NCBI GenBank assembly: GCA_027592135.1
Contig: JAQCIJ010000001.1
Location: forward strand, 1 to 34,155
Source of the DNA: a bacterium
GTDB taxonomy: Bacteria > Patescibacteriota > Gracilibacteria > Peribacterales > Peribacteraceae
Direction of reading: 5' to 3'
Length of the DNA: 34,155 bases
The position numbers and the translations under genes were made by a program. Shown one piece after another: positions 7,870 through 15,764 of the stretch. The notes beneath the pieces were generated by a model, which had not been told where the DNA came from, did not search any database, and saw only the letters and a program-made list of their open reading frames with translations. The stretch's first letter is position 1. Every line of letters begins with the position of its first letter.

Positions 7870-8463
7870 ATGTTATTTCAAGAGAAATACCGAGTTGAAT
7901 CAACCCGTCTACAAGGACGTGATTATGCCCAGCCAGGTAAATATTTTATAACGATTTGTACCAAGAATCGGCATCATTGGTTTGGGGAAATACGGAATGG
8001 AATAATGGGGTTATCGGATGTGGGGTGTATTGTGCATAATTATTGGATGCAAATACCCGATCATTTTTCACATATCCAATTGGATCGTTTTATCGTTATG
8101 CCCAATCATATTCATGGAATCATTTCCATACACCATCATTCGTTTTCGGTAGAGACGTGCGATTCGCACGTCTCTACGTATAAACATATATTTTCTCATG
8201 AATTACGCGTTATATCCGGGTTGATTATCCCACGACCAAAACCCGGATCAATTGGCTCAATTATCGGTCAATTTAAATCATCATGTACCAAACAAATACG
8301 ATCGATGGGTTTCACCGATTTCGCATGGCAACCACGATTTCATGATCGTATTATTTGGAATAATAATGTGTTGCATACGATACGGAAATACATAAAAAAT
8401 AATCCTACCCAATCCTCCGCAGTATCTCACGATCCACAAACTCCCTCTGCCGCCCATACGTAA
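7870..8463 (+). CDS. REP-associated tyrosine transposase (RAYT, Y1 HUH)
   Basis: A 197-residue IS200-like Y1 transposase of the RAYT type. The N-terminal block GKYFITICTKNRHHWFG is typical. The HUH motif is MPNHIHG near residue 80, the tail block FAWQPRFHDRII lies near 156, and IRKYIKNNP near 171-179 supplies the likely catalytic tyrosine. The loop between the HUH motif and the helix before IIGQFKS contains a 29-bp DNA palindrome that is translated. The last 18 residues run antisense into the 3' end of the ATPase gene and look like read-through to a chance stop. RAYTs are known to be linked with REP palindromes, and such repeats are present in this window. Confidence 0.92.
   Translation: MLFQEKYRVESTRLQGRDYAQPGKYFITICTKNRHHWFGEIRNGIMGLSDVGCIVHNYWMQIPDHFSHIQLDRFIVMPNHIHGIISIHHHSFSVETCDSHVSTYKHIFSHELRVISGLIIPRPKPGSIGSIIGQFKSSCTKQIRSMGFTDFAWQPRFHDRIIWNNNVLHTIRKYIKNNPTQSSAVSHDPQTPSAAHT
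8149..8177. repeat. 29-bp palindrome within the RAYT gene
   Basis: A 14-bp perfect inverted repeat (GTAGAGACGTGCGA and its complement) around one T. It falls in the variable loop of the transposase, so it is translated (about VETCDSHVSTY). It resembles REP hairpins that RAYT proteins bind. Confidence 0.85.
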
Positions 8464-10900
8464 GACGAGAGAGCTGCTTGAATGCCTCTCCTGCTTGTTC
8501 GTCTTTTACGAATGACGTGTCGAGCCATGGTTTTGGAACCTCTATACTAAATGGCCTCGATGGCTGGTTATTTACACTCAGTTTCATAGCACCATTAAAG
8601 GCATCGATATTAATGAGATCTTGATCCGAGAACACGGGAGCCATTTCTTTAGCACAGACCTCTGCATCCTGTGGCCCAATCTTATAGAACATCATTGTTC
8701 CAACGTTACCAAAGATCGCACCCTTAAGGCTTACCGATCCAGACAGTTTACTGTCTTTTTCGAGCTGGTCGATATATTGGTGCGCAAGAATAAGACCGAG
8801 ACGATACTTACGAGCCTCAGAGAGAATAGATTCAATCGAAGGGGTGACGAAGTTCTGGAATTCATCGATGTAGAGGAAGAAGTCCTTACGCTCTTCTTTT
8901 GACATGCGTTGACGCCTCATGGCTGCGACCTGAATTTTAGACACGGCAATCATACCGAGAAGCTGCGCGTTAATATCTCCAACAAGACCCTTCGAAAGGT
9001 TCATCAAAAGAATCTTATTGTTACTCATACAGTCTGCAATATTAAACGCAGACTTGGTTTGCCCGACAATATTTCGAATCAGTGCATTGGTATAGAATTG
9101 ACCAAACTTTGCGGCGAAGTAGGGGATCATCTCTTGTTTTTCACGTTGCCCTGTAGAGGCCATTTGTTTCTCCCAGAAGTTACGGATGATAGGGTTCTTT
9201 ACCTTTGTAACTTTGTACTTCTGCCACTCTTCATCGGTAAAGAGTTTTACCATATCAGTAATAGCACCACCTTCTTCTTCATCTTCCATCAGGGTAAGAC
9301 ATCCGTTTCTAAAGTAGTCCTGGATACGTGGCCCGAAGATTTCTTCCCCAAACATCTTTACCATCATGTTCATCGCATCAAGTGCTACGAGATCTCGCTC
9401 TTCTGGGCCATCTGCCTCGAGGATATTCAGACCCATCGGACGTTCGGTATCTGCAGGGTTAAAGTAGATTACGTCATCTGCGCGTTCTCGTGGAATATAC
9501 GGAAGCAGATCTTCGATCAGCGACCCATGCGGGTCTATGACACAGACTCCTTTTCCATTATGGAAGTCCTGGCGAGCCATCAGTTGAATAATTGAAGACT
9601 TACCAGTACCAGTCTGTCCAATAATATAGAAGTGACGAAAGCGATCCTCGTTGGCCATAAAGATCTTTTTCTTTTCACCACGAACAGTGTTGGTACCAAG
9701 GTACAGACCTTCTTCTGGTGTTCCTTTTGGTAGCGGCGCCATTTTAAATTGTTGCCACTTAATCATATCCACTTTGTTATATTTAAAATTTGGCAGATGG
9801 AAGAATGTGGCAAGTTCTGCAGTTCCAAAAAGCATTGTTTTATACATCAACCATTGCCCAACTGTACGTCGAGGGCTTCTGCGTATAAACCGTTCGATGA
9901 CATCACCTTTTCTTCGTACTTGTGGCCTCTTAAAACTATTACCACGAATAACATCAAATTGAGCAAATGCGGTAATGATTCCAGAGAGTACATTCTGCGC
10001 CTTAGCTGGAGTTTCTGCAGATCCGATAGTACGAATCGTGCAGTAGTACCCAGGGTTGAGTGCTTTTTCATCCAGCATCTTACTGCGATCTTCTTGTACT
10101 TGGGTCACACGGTTCCCTGTTGATTCATTAGCATCGCTAAGACTGACCACTTCTGATGTTTCTGAAGATGTAAGCAAAGAGAACACCGCACTCATCCACG
10201 AGATGGGGCTATACCATTTTGCATGTGACTTCTGTGGGTTGATCATCTTTATCGCTGCTTTCTGTAGCTTCTTCTGCCAACCTCCTGCAGCTGGGCGAAT
10301 CACAAATTGTATAGCGGCTCCTTCATCATCTTTGAGTTTAGAGAAGGCATTGGTAATGGCATTAAGAGGGTCACTCTTCATTTCTGCATATGTTCTAAAG
10401 CTAAAGGAATAGTCTTCTGCTGGAAGCAATGCTTCTGCTGCAGTATGAGAGTCTGATGTAAAGATGTTGTAGTCTTCTACTTCGTTAATCGTGACATCAG
10501 GGTAAAAAGAAGTTACCTGCTTTTCGACGATATGAGCTATAGATCGTGGGCACACAACAAAGAATAAGATCTCCCCTCCAAGTGCTGCATATTCCAGTGA
10601 CAAATAATTCTGCCCTTGCCAGTACCTGGATATGCGGCTATTAAAAATACCGTAGAGCGATTGATACAGGTGGTCCATTACGCCGATCACTTCTTTAAAG
10701 TCCTGACCAGAAGAGAATTGCTCGGAGGTAGACTCTTTATCTTCTTTACTTTCTTTCTTAGGCACAATGATCTGTAAAAACACCATTGCTTCTCCGCGTC
10801 GCCTATCAGCGTTCCGTCTACACATCCAGAGCCCCAGGAAGCTTATTGTTCCTGCTGCGATAAGGCCAATGACGATGTCTATCAAATCCATTGCGGGCAT
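8405..10900 (-). CDS. VirD4/TraG-like type IV secretion ATPase (paralog 1)
   Basis: An 831-residue membrane-anchored AAA-type ATPase of the TraG/VirD4/TraD coupling-protein group. A transmembrane helix lies at about residues 5-27. A regulatory region of about 400 residues follows, then the Walker A motif GQTGTGKS at 428-435 and a CVIDPHG strand near 455. FFLYIDEFQNF, with the Walker B/DE pair, is in the C-terminal half. The RecA-like fold with DEFQNF and an RKYRLGLILAHQY sensor segment supports DNA or substrate translocation. A close paralog begins at 32089. The -10 TATAAT ends 6 nt before the ATG. No relaxase or mating-pair gene is nearby, so the role may be DNA uptake, pilus work or another export task. 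Confidence 0.88.
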   Translation of the reverse strand: MPAMDLIDIVIGLIAAGTISFLGLWMCRRNADRRRGEAMVFLQIIVPKKESKEDKESTSEQFSSGQDFKEVIGVMDHLYQSLYGIFNSRISRYWQGQNYLSLEYAALGGEILFFVVCPRSIAHIVEKQVTSFYPDVTINEVEDYNIFTSDSHTAAEALLPAEDYSFSFRTYAEMKSDPLNAITNAFSKLKDDEGAAIQFVIRPAAGGWQKKLQKAAIKMINPQKSHAKWYSPISWMSAVFSLLTSSETSEVVSLSDANESTGNRVTQVQEDRSKMLDEKALNPGYYCTIRTIGSAETPAKAQNVLSGIITAFAQFDVIRGNSFKRPQVRRKGDVIERFIRRSPRRTVGQWLMYKTMLFGTAELATFFHLPNFKYNKVDMIKWQQFKMAPLPKGTPEEGLYLGTNTVRGEKKKIFMANEDRFRHFYIIGQTGTGKSSIIQLMARQDFHNGKGVCVIDPHGSLIEDLLPYIPRERADDVIYFNPADTERPMGLNILEADGPEERDLVALDAMNMMVKMFGEEIFGPRIQDYFRNGCLTLMEDEEEGGAITDMVKLFTDEEWQKYKVTKVKNPIIRNFWEKQMASTGQREKQEMIPYFAAKFGQFYTNALIRNIVGQTKSAFNIADCMSNNKILLMNLSKGLVGDINAQLLGMIAVSKIQVAAMRRQRMSKEERKDFFLYIDEFQNFVTPSIESILSEARKYRLGLILAHQYIDQLEKDSKLSGSVSLKGAIFGNVGTMMFYKIGPQDAEVCAKEMAPVFSDQDLINIDAFNGAMKLSVNNQPSRPFSIEVPKPWLDTSFVKDEQAGEAFKQLSRLTYGRQREFVDREILRRIG

Positions 10901-10906
10901 CTTACC

Positions 10907-10912
10907 ATTATA
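10907..10912 (-). promoter_or_regulatory. Extended -10 of the ATPase gene
   Basis: Minus strand TGGTATAAT. TATAAT spans 10912-10907 with a TG just before it, and the ATG follows after 6 nt. No SD is present. Confidence 0.6.
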
Positions 10913-10973
10913 CCACGTCTAAAGAGTATCTGATAGGGAATTTGGTCTATACAGAGCCAAGAAAGAAAAAATA

Positions 10974-11366
10974 CTATTGTTTCTCTGCCCAGTACTGTTT
11001 GGCTTTTAGAAGTGTCTCTACCATTTCGAGGAGTTTACGGATGGTCATTTCGCTCTTAATAAAGTAGTCATCAGCTCCAAGATCTAGTCCACGCGCCTTA
11101 TTTTTCTCATCACCAAAGTTTGTCAGCATGATAATAGGGAACTTTCGCCCTTCTTTTGGATACTTTTCTAATACGCCAAATCCGTCGAGAATAGGCATAC
11201 TGATATCAAGAACAAGGATGTCTGGCTCTTTCTTCTGGATCTCAGCGATGGCCTCTTCTCCATTTTGCGCAGTACGTATGGTGTATCCGCTTAATGTAAA
11301 CTTCTTTGTATAGACCTCACGGAGAACCGCGTCATCTTCTGCAATTAGGATATCAGCATTTGCCAT
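10974..11366 (-). CDS. Single-domain response regulator
   Basis: A 130-residue CheY-like receiver with no output domain. The acidic pocket is D11/D12, the phospho-acceptor is D54 (LVLDISMP), the switch threonine is T82 (MLTN) and the lysine is K104 (FIKSE). The C-terminus is a helix rich in Lys and Glu. It has its own promoter. No histidine kinase is in the window, so its partner is elsewhere. It sits downstream of tsf and upstream of the VirD4-like ATPase gene on the same strand. That order could be functional or chance. Confidence 0.93.
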   Translation of the reverse strand: MANADILIAEDDAVLREVYTKKFTLSGYTIRTAQNGEEAIAEIQKKEPDILVLDISMPILDGFGVLEKYPKEGRKFPIIMLTNFGDEKNKARGLDLGADDYFIKSEMTIRKLLEMVETLLKAKQYWAEKQ

Positions 11367-11373
11367 ATAGTTT

Positions 11374-11402
11374 ATTATAACAGAAAAATGTTCTAAAGTA
11401 AA
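11374..11402 (-). promoter_or_regulatory. Promoter of the response regulator gene
   Basis: Minus strand TTTACT (11402-11397), a 17-bp spacer and TATAAT (11379-11374). The ATG is 7 nt downstream. Confidence 0.65.
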
Positions 11403-11459
11403 TTGCTCAAAACAAGGGAAAAGTGTGGATAGTATAGGAGAACCAGATCTGTTTATGCC

Positions 11460-11481
11460 AAAAAACAGGTTGCTACTCCTG
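11460..11481 (-). terminator. Weak terminator after tsf
   Basis: On the minus strand a 4-bp stem (CAGG with CCTG, 8-nt loop) is followed by six Ts (11465-11460), about 28 bp after the tsf stop. The stem is short, so termination is only possible. Confidence 0.35.
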
Positions 11482-11508
11482 GATTTTGGGTTATTAGACT
11501 CTTAAGTC

Positions 11509-12282
11509 TTAGACGAAAATACGGACATATTCTACGATTTTTGTGTCTCCGAGCAGTTCTCCAACGAGCTTTCCTGGCTCTTTAACAAATTCCTGGGTTG
11601 TGAGGGCATTCTCTTCTCGGAATTTCTTTTCTTTTCCGATCATAATCTTCTCCATGATCTCAGCAGGCTTGCCTTCGGCTGCAAGTTGCTCTGTCCAGAT
11701 ATCGCGCTCTTTTTCTACCTCTTCGTCAGTAACTTCTTCTGGATTGATATACGTCGGATTCATTGCAGCAGCATGCATTGCAATATCTTTTGCAAGATTC
11801 TCAGACCCTCCAGAGAGACCGATAACAACACCAATCTTCCCGTTGCTGTGAACATACACTCCAGACACTGCAGCTTCGGTGCGTTTCATTTCACCAAGCG
11901 AGATGTTCTCACCAAGTTTTTGTACAAGAGCTGGAATCTTTTCTTCAGCAGCAGCCTGAGCCTTTTCGAGTCCTTCATTGAGAAGGATATCTGCAAGCTC
12001 CTGGCCTACTGTCTGGAAGTTATCATCACGTGCTACGAAGTCTGTCTCGCAGTCGATACGTACCATGGCAGCTTTACCACTGGAATGTGCAGAGAAGACA
12101 GAGCCTTCACTCTGATCGCGTTCAGCTTTTTTTGCAGCAGCAGATGCCCCCTTCTTTCGAAGGATCTCAATAGCCTTTTCTTCATCTCCGCCAGCTTCTT
12201 CAAGTGCATTTTTGCACTGCATAATAGAGACTCCTGTTCGGGAGCGAAGGGAGTAAACAGCTTTTGCATCAATAGTAGACAT
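11509..12282 (-). CDS. tsf: Translation elongation factor Ts
   Basis: A 257-residue EF-Ts, the GDP/GTP exchange factor of EF-Tu. The N-terminal UBA-like helices cover residues 1-50 (VYSLRSRTGVSIMQCKNALEE). The EF-Tu-contacting TDFV motif is at about residues 80-83, inside CETDFVARDDNF. A core and coiled-coil region follow. It lies 27 bp downstream of rpsB on the same strand, the conserved rpsB-tsf pair. No SD precedes it, so translation probably depends on the rpsB message. Confidence 0.97.
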   Translation of the reverse strand: MSTIDAKAVYSLRSRTGVSIMQCKNALEEAGGDEEKAIEILRKKGASAAAKKAERDQSEGSVFSAHSSGKAAMVRIDCETDFVARDDNFQTVGQELADILLNEGLEKAQAAAEEKIPALVQKLGENISLGEMKRTEAAVSGVYVHSNGKIGVVIGLSGGSENLAKDIAMHAAAMNPTYINPEEVTDEEVEKERDIWTEQLAAEGKPAEIMEKIMIGKEKKFREENALTTQEFVKEPGKLVGELLGDTKIVEYVRIFV

Positions 12283-12309
12283 AGTAGTGAGAGGTTAGTA
12301 GTTAAATGA

Positions 12310-13002
12310 TTATTTCTTTTCTGCAGGAGCGCTTCCCCCCATAGCCTCGAGGACAGTGTTCATGATCAGTTCGATAGATTTTACGGCGTCGTCGTTTCCA
12401 GGAATACATTTAGTAAACAAATCAGGATCTGCGTTACTATCACAGATACCATATACAGGGATACGAAGCTTGTTAGCTTCCAGCACTGCAACACGGTCGC
12501 GAACAGCATCGATAACAAACACTGCATCAGGCATAGTCGTCATTTTTGAAACACCACCAAGAGCGATATCAAGCTTGGTAAGTTCTTTACGAAGCTGCGT
12601 CTGTTCTTTTTTGGTGTACTTTTCGATCTCACCAGTTTTAAAGCTGCTCTGAAGATCAAGATAATGCTTAATACGCTTTCTGATTGTATTCCAGTTTGTC
12701 AGTAGTCCTGGAAGCCATTTCTTTGTAACGATTGGATGGCCAAGTGCCTCGGCAAACATTTCGATGTAGATAATACTCTGCTGTTTTGTAGAAACAAACA
12801 ACACAGTTTTTCCTTCTGCTTGAAGCTTTGCAAGAATCTCACAGACCTCATCGAGGGCCTTTTTCGTCTGAACAAGATCGAAGATATGTACTTTGTTTTG
12901 TACACCGTAGATATAGGAAGCCATCTTTGGGTTCCACTTATGTTTTGGGTGACCAAGGTGACATGCTGATTGCAGAAGATCTTTTTCTGTAACAGTAGAC
13001 AT
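12310..13002 (-). CDS. rpsB: Ribosomal protein uS2
   Basis: A 230-residue uS2 of the small ribosomal subunit. Typical blocks are LGHPKHKWNPKMASYIYG near residues 16-33, then WLPGLLTNWNTIRKR, with the C-terminal PDAVFVIDAVRD and GICDSNADPD. It is the first gene of the rpsB-tsf pair. The 291 bp upstream hold hairpins but no gene and may be a regulatory leader. The sequence before the ATG (TTTCTCCT) is not an SD; it is close to the complement of one. Confidence 0.97.
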   Translation of the reverse strand: MSTVTEKDLLQSACHLGHPKHKWNPKMASYIYGVQNKVHIFDLVQTKKALDEVCEILAKLQAEGKTVLFVSTKQQSIIYIEMFAEALGHPIVTKKWLPGLLTNWNTIRKRIKHYLDLQSSFKTGEIEKYTKKEQTQLRKELTKLDIALGGVSKMTTMPDAVFVIDAVRDRVAVLEANKLRIPVYGICDSNADPDLFTKCIPGNDDAVKSIELIMNTVLEAMGGSAPAEKK

Positions 13003-13293
13003 AGGAGAAATGGATAGTGGATAGAGGGTAATGGATAAATGAATATCCTGTGATGTGATCCTTAGCTGCCCTTTCGCGTCATCTCACCTAGTACGGCAGG
13101 CCCCGATATGGGGAGGATCCGTTGTGATCTGCGAAAAGTGTGAAGTATGTATACCGATAAGCCGAATAAAGAGCAAGAAAAAGCTTGGTGAAATGTCCAT
13201 TTTTCTTAGCGAATGGTGATCGTAACTCCTTGGAAAAATACCGCTAGTGACTTATGGGTCGTACCCAATTAGGATGCCCGCCCACCAACGAAT
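13003..13293. other. Intergenic region upstream of rpsB with hairpins
   Basis: No gene is recognised. Visible elements are a CCCC-ATATC-GGGG stem near 13100-13112 and a 5-bp hairpin TGGGT-CGT-ACCCA (13255-13267). At the rpsB end is TGGATAGTGGATA (13011-13023), the same 13 bases that flank the 61-bp repeat near ribD. The region separates divergent genes, so it must contain both promoters. A uS2-binding autoregulatory leader is a possibility by analogy with other bacteria. Confidence 0.35.
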
Positions 13294-13710
13294 ATGATCA
13301 CCTACCCTCATCAACCAAAAGACAGCAGAATGCGCCAAGTACGTAAGAAATTACGTGGCATAGCCCGAGACCTTGCAATCCTGCGTTACTACCTCAAAGA
13401 TCGCGTTCCGCATGATCAGCAGAAAGAATTTAAGTATCAACTACAACGGGCGTTTGATGCAGGGCGAGCATTTTCCGAAGTACAGAATATCCCCTCGGTC
13501 CCTCCTGTGGATGAGGAGGGAATGATCAAAATTGGACCAGAGCTTCGCGACCATATTCTCGAGATGCGACAGATCTATTATGAGGTCGATCAACTGCGAG
13601 AGATCGTCGCCAATATCTTTGATAAGCATTCTCAGAGCATGCTCAAAAATCTCTTGTACGAACAAGAGGAAAAACGAACGGGGACTGAGTTTGCGGAGAT
13701 AGAAGTTTAA
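13294..13710 (+). CDS. Hypothetical helical protein
   Basis: A 138-residue, almost wholly helical, charged protein without signal peptide or membrane segment. It has a basic N-terminus (RMRQVRKKLRG) and two long helices at about residues 15-55 and 80-125. I recognise no family. The start is the first ATG of the frame after the rpsB leader. The stop codon overlaps that of glyS, so the two genes are tightly convergent. Confidence 0.6.
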   Translation: MITYPHQPKDSRMRQVRKKLRGIARDLAILRYYLKDRVPHDQQKEFKYQLQRAFDAGRAFSEVQNIPSVPPVDEEGMIKIGPELRDHILEMRQIYYEVDQLREIVANIFDKHSQSMLKNLLYEQEEKRTGTEFAEIEV

Positions 13711-15338
13711 TTCTTCCAATACTCAGCAATCTCCGCTCGAAGATCACTAATCTTCACACGCTTTTGCTCAAGCGTATCACGGTCGCGAATCGTAACAGTA
13801 TCTGGATCTCCTTGCTCGCTGTCTTCTCCAATAGTTCCAAAGTCTACGGTGATACAGAGAGGCGTTCCGATTTCATCCTGTCTGCGGTACCGCTTACCAA
13901 TACTTCCGGTGACATCAAAGTCTGTTACAAGATTCGTATGTTCTAAGAGCATCTCGTGCACTTCTTTTGCTTTGGCAACGAGGTGTTCTTTTTTGCTGAG
14001 AGGAAGGATAGCAATGTCGATAGGGGAGAGTCGCTTATCAAATTTCATTACCGTTCGTACATCACCGTTCTCGAGTTCTTCTTCGGTATAAGCATCTATA
14101 AGTACTGCAAGGGTGACACGATCAGATCCAAAGGATGGCTCCATGACATGTGGAGTAATTTTCCGCTGTGCATCATCAGGATCCGTGTACTGTAACGATT
14201 GCCCACTAAATTTCTCATGTTGCTTTAGGTCATAATCACTACGATATGCTACTGCAGCACATAACTCTCCCCATCCGAAAGGGAAATTGTATTCGATATC
14301 TGTAGTTCCTTTAGCGTAATGTGCAAGTTCATCTGGCTCGTGGTCTCGTAGACGAAGATTTTCTTTTGAAATACCAAGGACATCTTGAATAAATTCCATA
14401 CTGCGTGCTTTCCATTGTTCATATAATTTTTTCCAGTCCTCTCTCTCTGGATCAAAGAAATATTCAATCTCCATTTGTTCAAATTCCCGTGTTCTAAATG
14501 TAAAATTCCCTGGGGTAACCTCATTACGAAATGCTTTACCAATTTGCCCAATTCCAAAGGGAAGTCGCATACGCATAGACTGAGATACATTGAGGAAGTT
14601 CACAAAAATACCTTGTGCAGTTTCTGGGCGTAAATAAATATCTGTTCCCTCACCCTCAATAACTCCTTGCTGTGTTTTAAACATCAAGTTAAATGGTTTT
14701 GGCGGTGTTAATTCTCCGCCGCAGTATGGGCATGGCATAAGTAATCCTGTTGTCGCTAATTGCTCAGTAGCCAAATATTTTATCAGTTCTTTCATTGAAC
14801 TTAATATAAGGATGTCCTCATTAGAATCTTTAGTAGCTTTCGAGGCATTTTCAAGGAATTCCGCTAGCCAAGAGATTGTCACAGATGGATTTCTTACAAT
14901 AGCCAAATTTGGCGCAAGTGTTTTTGCATCTTTCTCACCCCATGCCTTTAAGTCAAGTAAGGAAACCTCTTCATTTCTGTAGAGCTTTGCAAGCGACTGA
15001 AACCAATGACTGTTTTCTACTAGTTCTGGCCAGTGATCTTCTCGTACCATTTTTTTACAGTGCTTACATGAGCTGATCAAATCAGCAAAAGAGCCAACAT
15101 GGCCACTGGCTTCCCACACTTTTGGATTCATCAGAATAGATGCATCTAATCCAACCATGTCCGTTTGCTTGTGAATAAAGTGATTCCACCACTCACGTTT
15201 TACGCGATTTTTAAGCTCTACACCAAGTGGTCCATAATCCCACGTATTAGCAAGACCTCCATAGATCTCAGATCCTGGGAAGATGAATCCTCTGCGCTTG
15301 CAGAGAGAGACGACTTGGTCGAGGGAGGTAGCTGGCAT
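13707..15338 (-). CDS. glyS: Glycyl-tRNA synthetase, class II alpha2 type
   Basis: A 543-residue GlyRS of the single-chain dimeric type found in archaea, eukaryotes and some bacteria, not the alpha-beta type. Motif 1 lies near RGFIFPGSEIYGGLANTWDYGPLG (residues 15-38). Zinc-type Cys pairs occur in CKHCKKM and CPYCGGE. Motif 2 carries FRNEVTPGNFTFRTREFEQME, and motif 3 is near EPSFGSDR. A C-terminal anticodon-binding domain starts at about residue 435 (SPIDIAILPLS). It charges tRNA-Gly. The frame begins 427 bp from the PrsW gene; no SD is visible, and a weak TACTCT lies 9 nt upstream. Confidence 0.95.
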   Translation of the reverse strand: MPATSLDQVVSLCKRRGFIFPGSEIYGGLANTWDYGPLGVELKNRVKREWWNHFIHKQTDMVGLDASILMNPKVWEASGHVGSFADLISSCKHCKKMVREDHWPELVENSHWFQSLAKLYRNEEVSLLDLKAWGEKDAKTLAPNLAIVRNPSVTISWLAEFLENASKATKDSNEDILILSSMKELIKYLATEQLATTGLLMPCPYCGGELTPPKPFNLMFKTQQGVIEGEGTDIYLRPETAQGIFVNFLNVSQSMRMRLPFGIGQIGKAFRNEVTPGNFTFRTREFEQMEIEYFFDPEREDWKKLYEQWKARSMEFIQDVLGISKENLRLRDHEPDELAHYAKGTTDIEYNFPFGWGELCAAVAYRSDYDLKQHEKFSGQSLQYTDPDDAQRKITPHVMEPSFGSDRVTLAVLIDAYTEEELENGDVRTVMKFDKRLSPIDIAILPLSKKEHLVAKAKEVHEMLLEHTNLVTDFDVTGSIGKRYRRQDEIGTPLCITVDFGTIGEDSEQGDPDTVTIRDRDTLEQKRVKISDLRAEIAEYWKN

Positions 15339-15387
15339 GTACAGGAGAGAGTAGCAGGGTGGGGGAGGGTTTCCTAGCTACGTTATT

Positions 15388-15673
15388 GGGAAATAAAGGG
15401 AATAAAGGGAATAAGAGATTAGAGGAATGCTTTCCGAAGACTAGTGGTAAGCGAGCCCGTTTTCTGTATGCACCTTTCTGCAAAAGCAAAATCATCAGCA
15501 GTAATATATTCCAACTCCCTAGAGAGAAGACATTGGTAATGCACTTCCTCTAGAGAGCTTAGTGCTATCTCGAAGAATCGAGCCTTTTCTTTATTAGATC
15601 GACGAGCATTTCCTTCCGCAAGATTCATCTGCATCCCGTATTGCCCTTATTTCTCATATCCCCTTTATTTCCC
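15388..15673. repeat. Inverted GGGAAATAAAGGG repeats flanking a four-helix remnant
   Basis: A 13-bp identical sequence, GGGAAATAAAGGG, occurs at 15388-15400 and in inverse at 15661-15673. The left copy continues into two further AATAAGG-like units. Between them lies a truncated four-helix-bundle ORF. The layout resembles a small mobile unit, but no direct target duplication was found. Confidence 0.55.
15419..15634 (-). pseudogene. Truncated four-helix-bundle protein (23S rRNA IVS / S23-like)
   Basis: 71 codons match the C-terminal part of the four-helix-bundle family (S23/23S rRNA intervening-sequence protein, related to Avd): NLAEGNARRS, then RFFEIALSSLEE and LSRELEYI. The first helix, about 45 residues, is missing. 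An in-frame stop precedes the ATG by 15 nt. In another frame just upstream, a partial match (RIGTGFGAN) suggests that a short insertion shifted the frame. It lies between inverted repeats and is probably non-functional. The family has no clear enzymatic role. Confidence 0.6.
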
Positions 15674-15746
15674 TTGTATTAGCTCCAAAACCAGTTCCAA
15701 TCCTCTTAAGAACCCTAATTGATGCATTTCTAAATATACTAAAATA

Positions 15747-15755
15747 TGCTATAAT
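15747..15755 (+). promoter_or_regulatory. Extended -10 of the PrsW gene
   Basis: TGCTATAAT (15747-15755) is a consensus extended -10. The TTG start of the next gene is 9 nt away without an SD. No clear -35 is present, as is common with extended -10 promoters. Confidence 0.6.
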
Positions 15756-15764
15756 AATATAGCT

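Noticed and set aside
11686-12309. 207-codon plus-strand ORF opposite tsf
   Set aside because: It is fully antisense to EF-Ts, which has clear family motifs. There is no promoter or recognisable domain.
13081-13140. Possible SRP-like RNA in the rpsB leader (AGATGACGCG string on the minus strand)
   Set aside because: The conserved SRP domain IV loop with its GGAA tetraloop and symmetric loop is not present.
15380-15420. Short AATAAAGGG tandem units as a CRISPR or regulatory array
   Set aside because: There are only about three imperfect units without spacers. They are better read as part of the inverted repeat pair.
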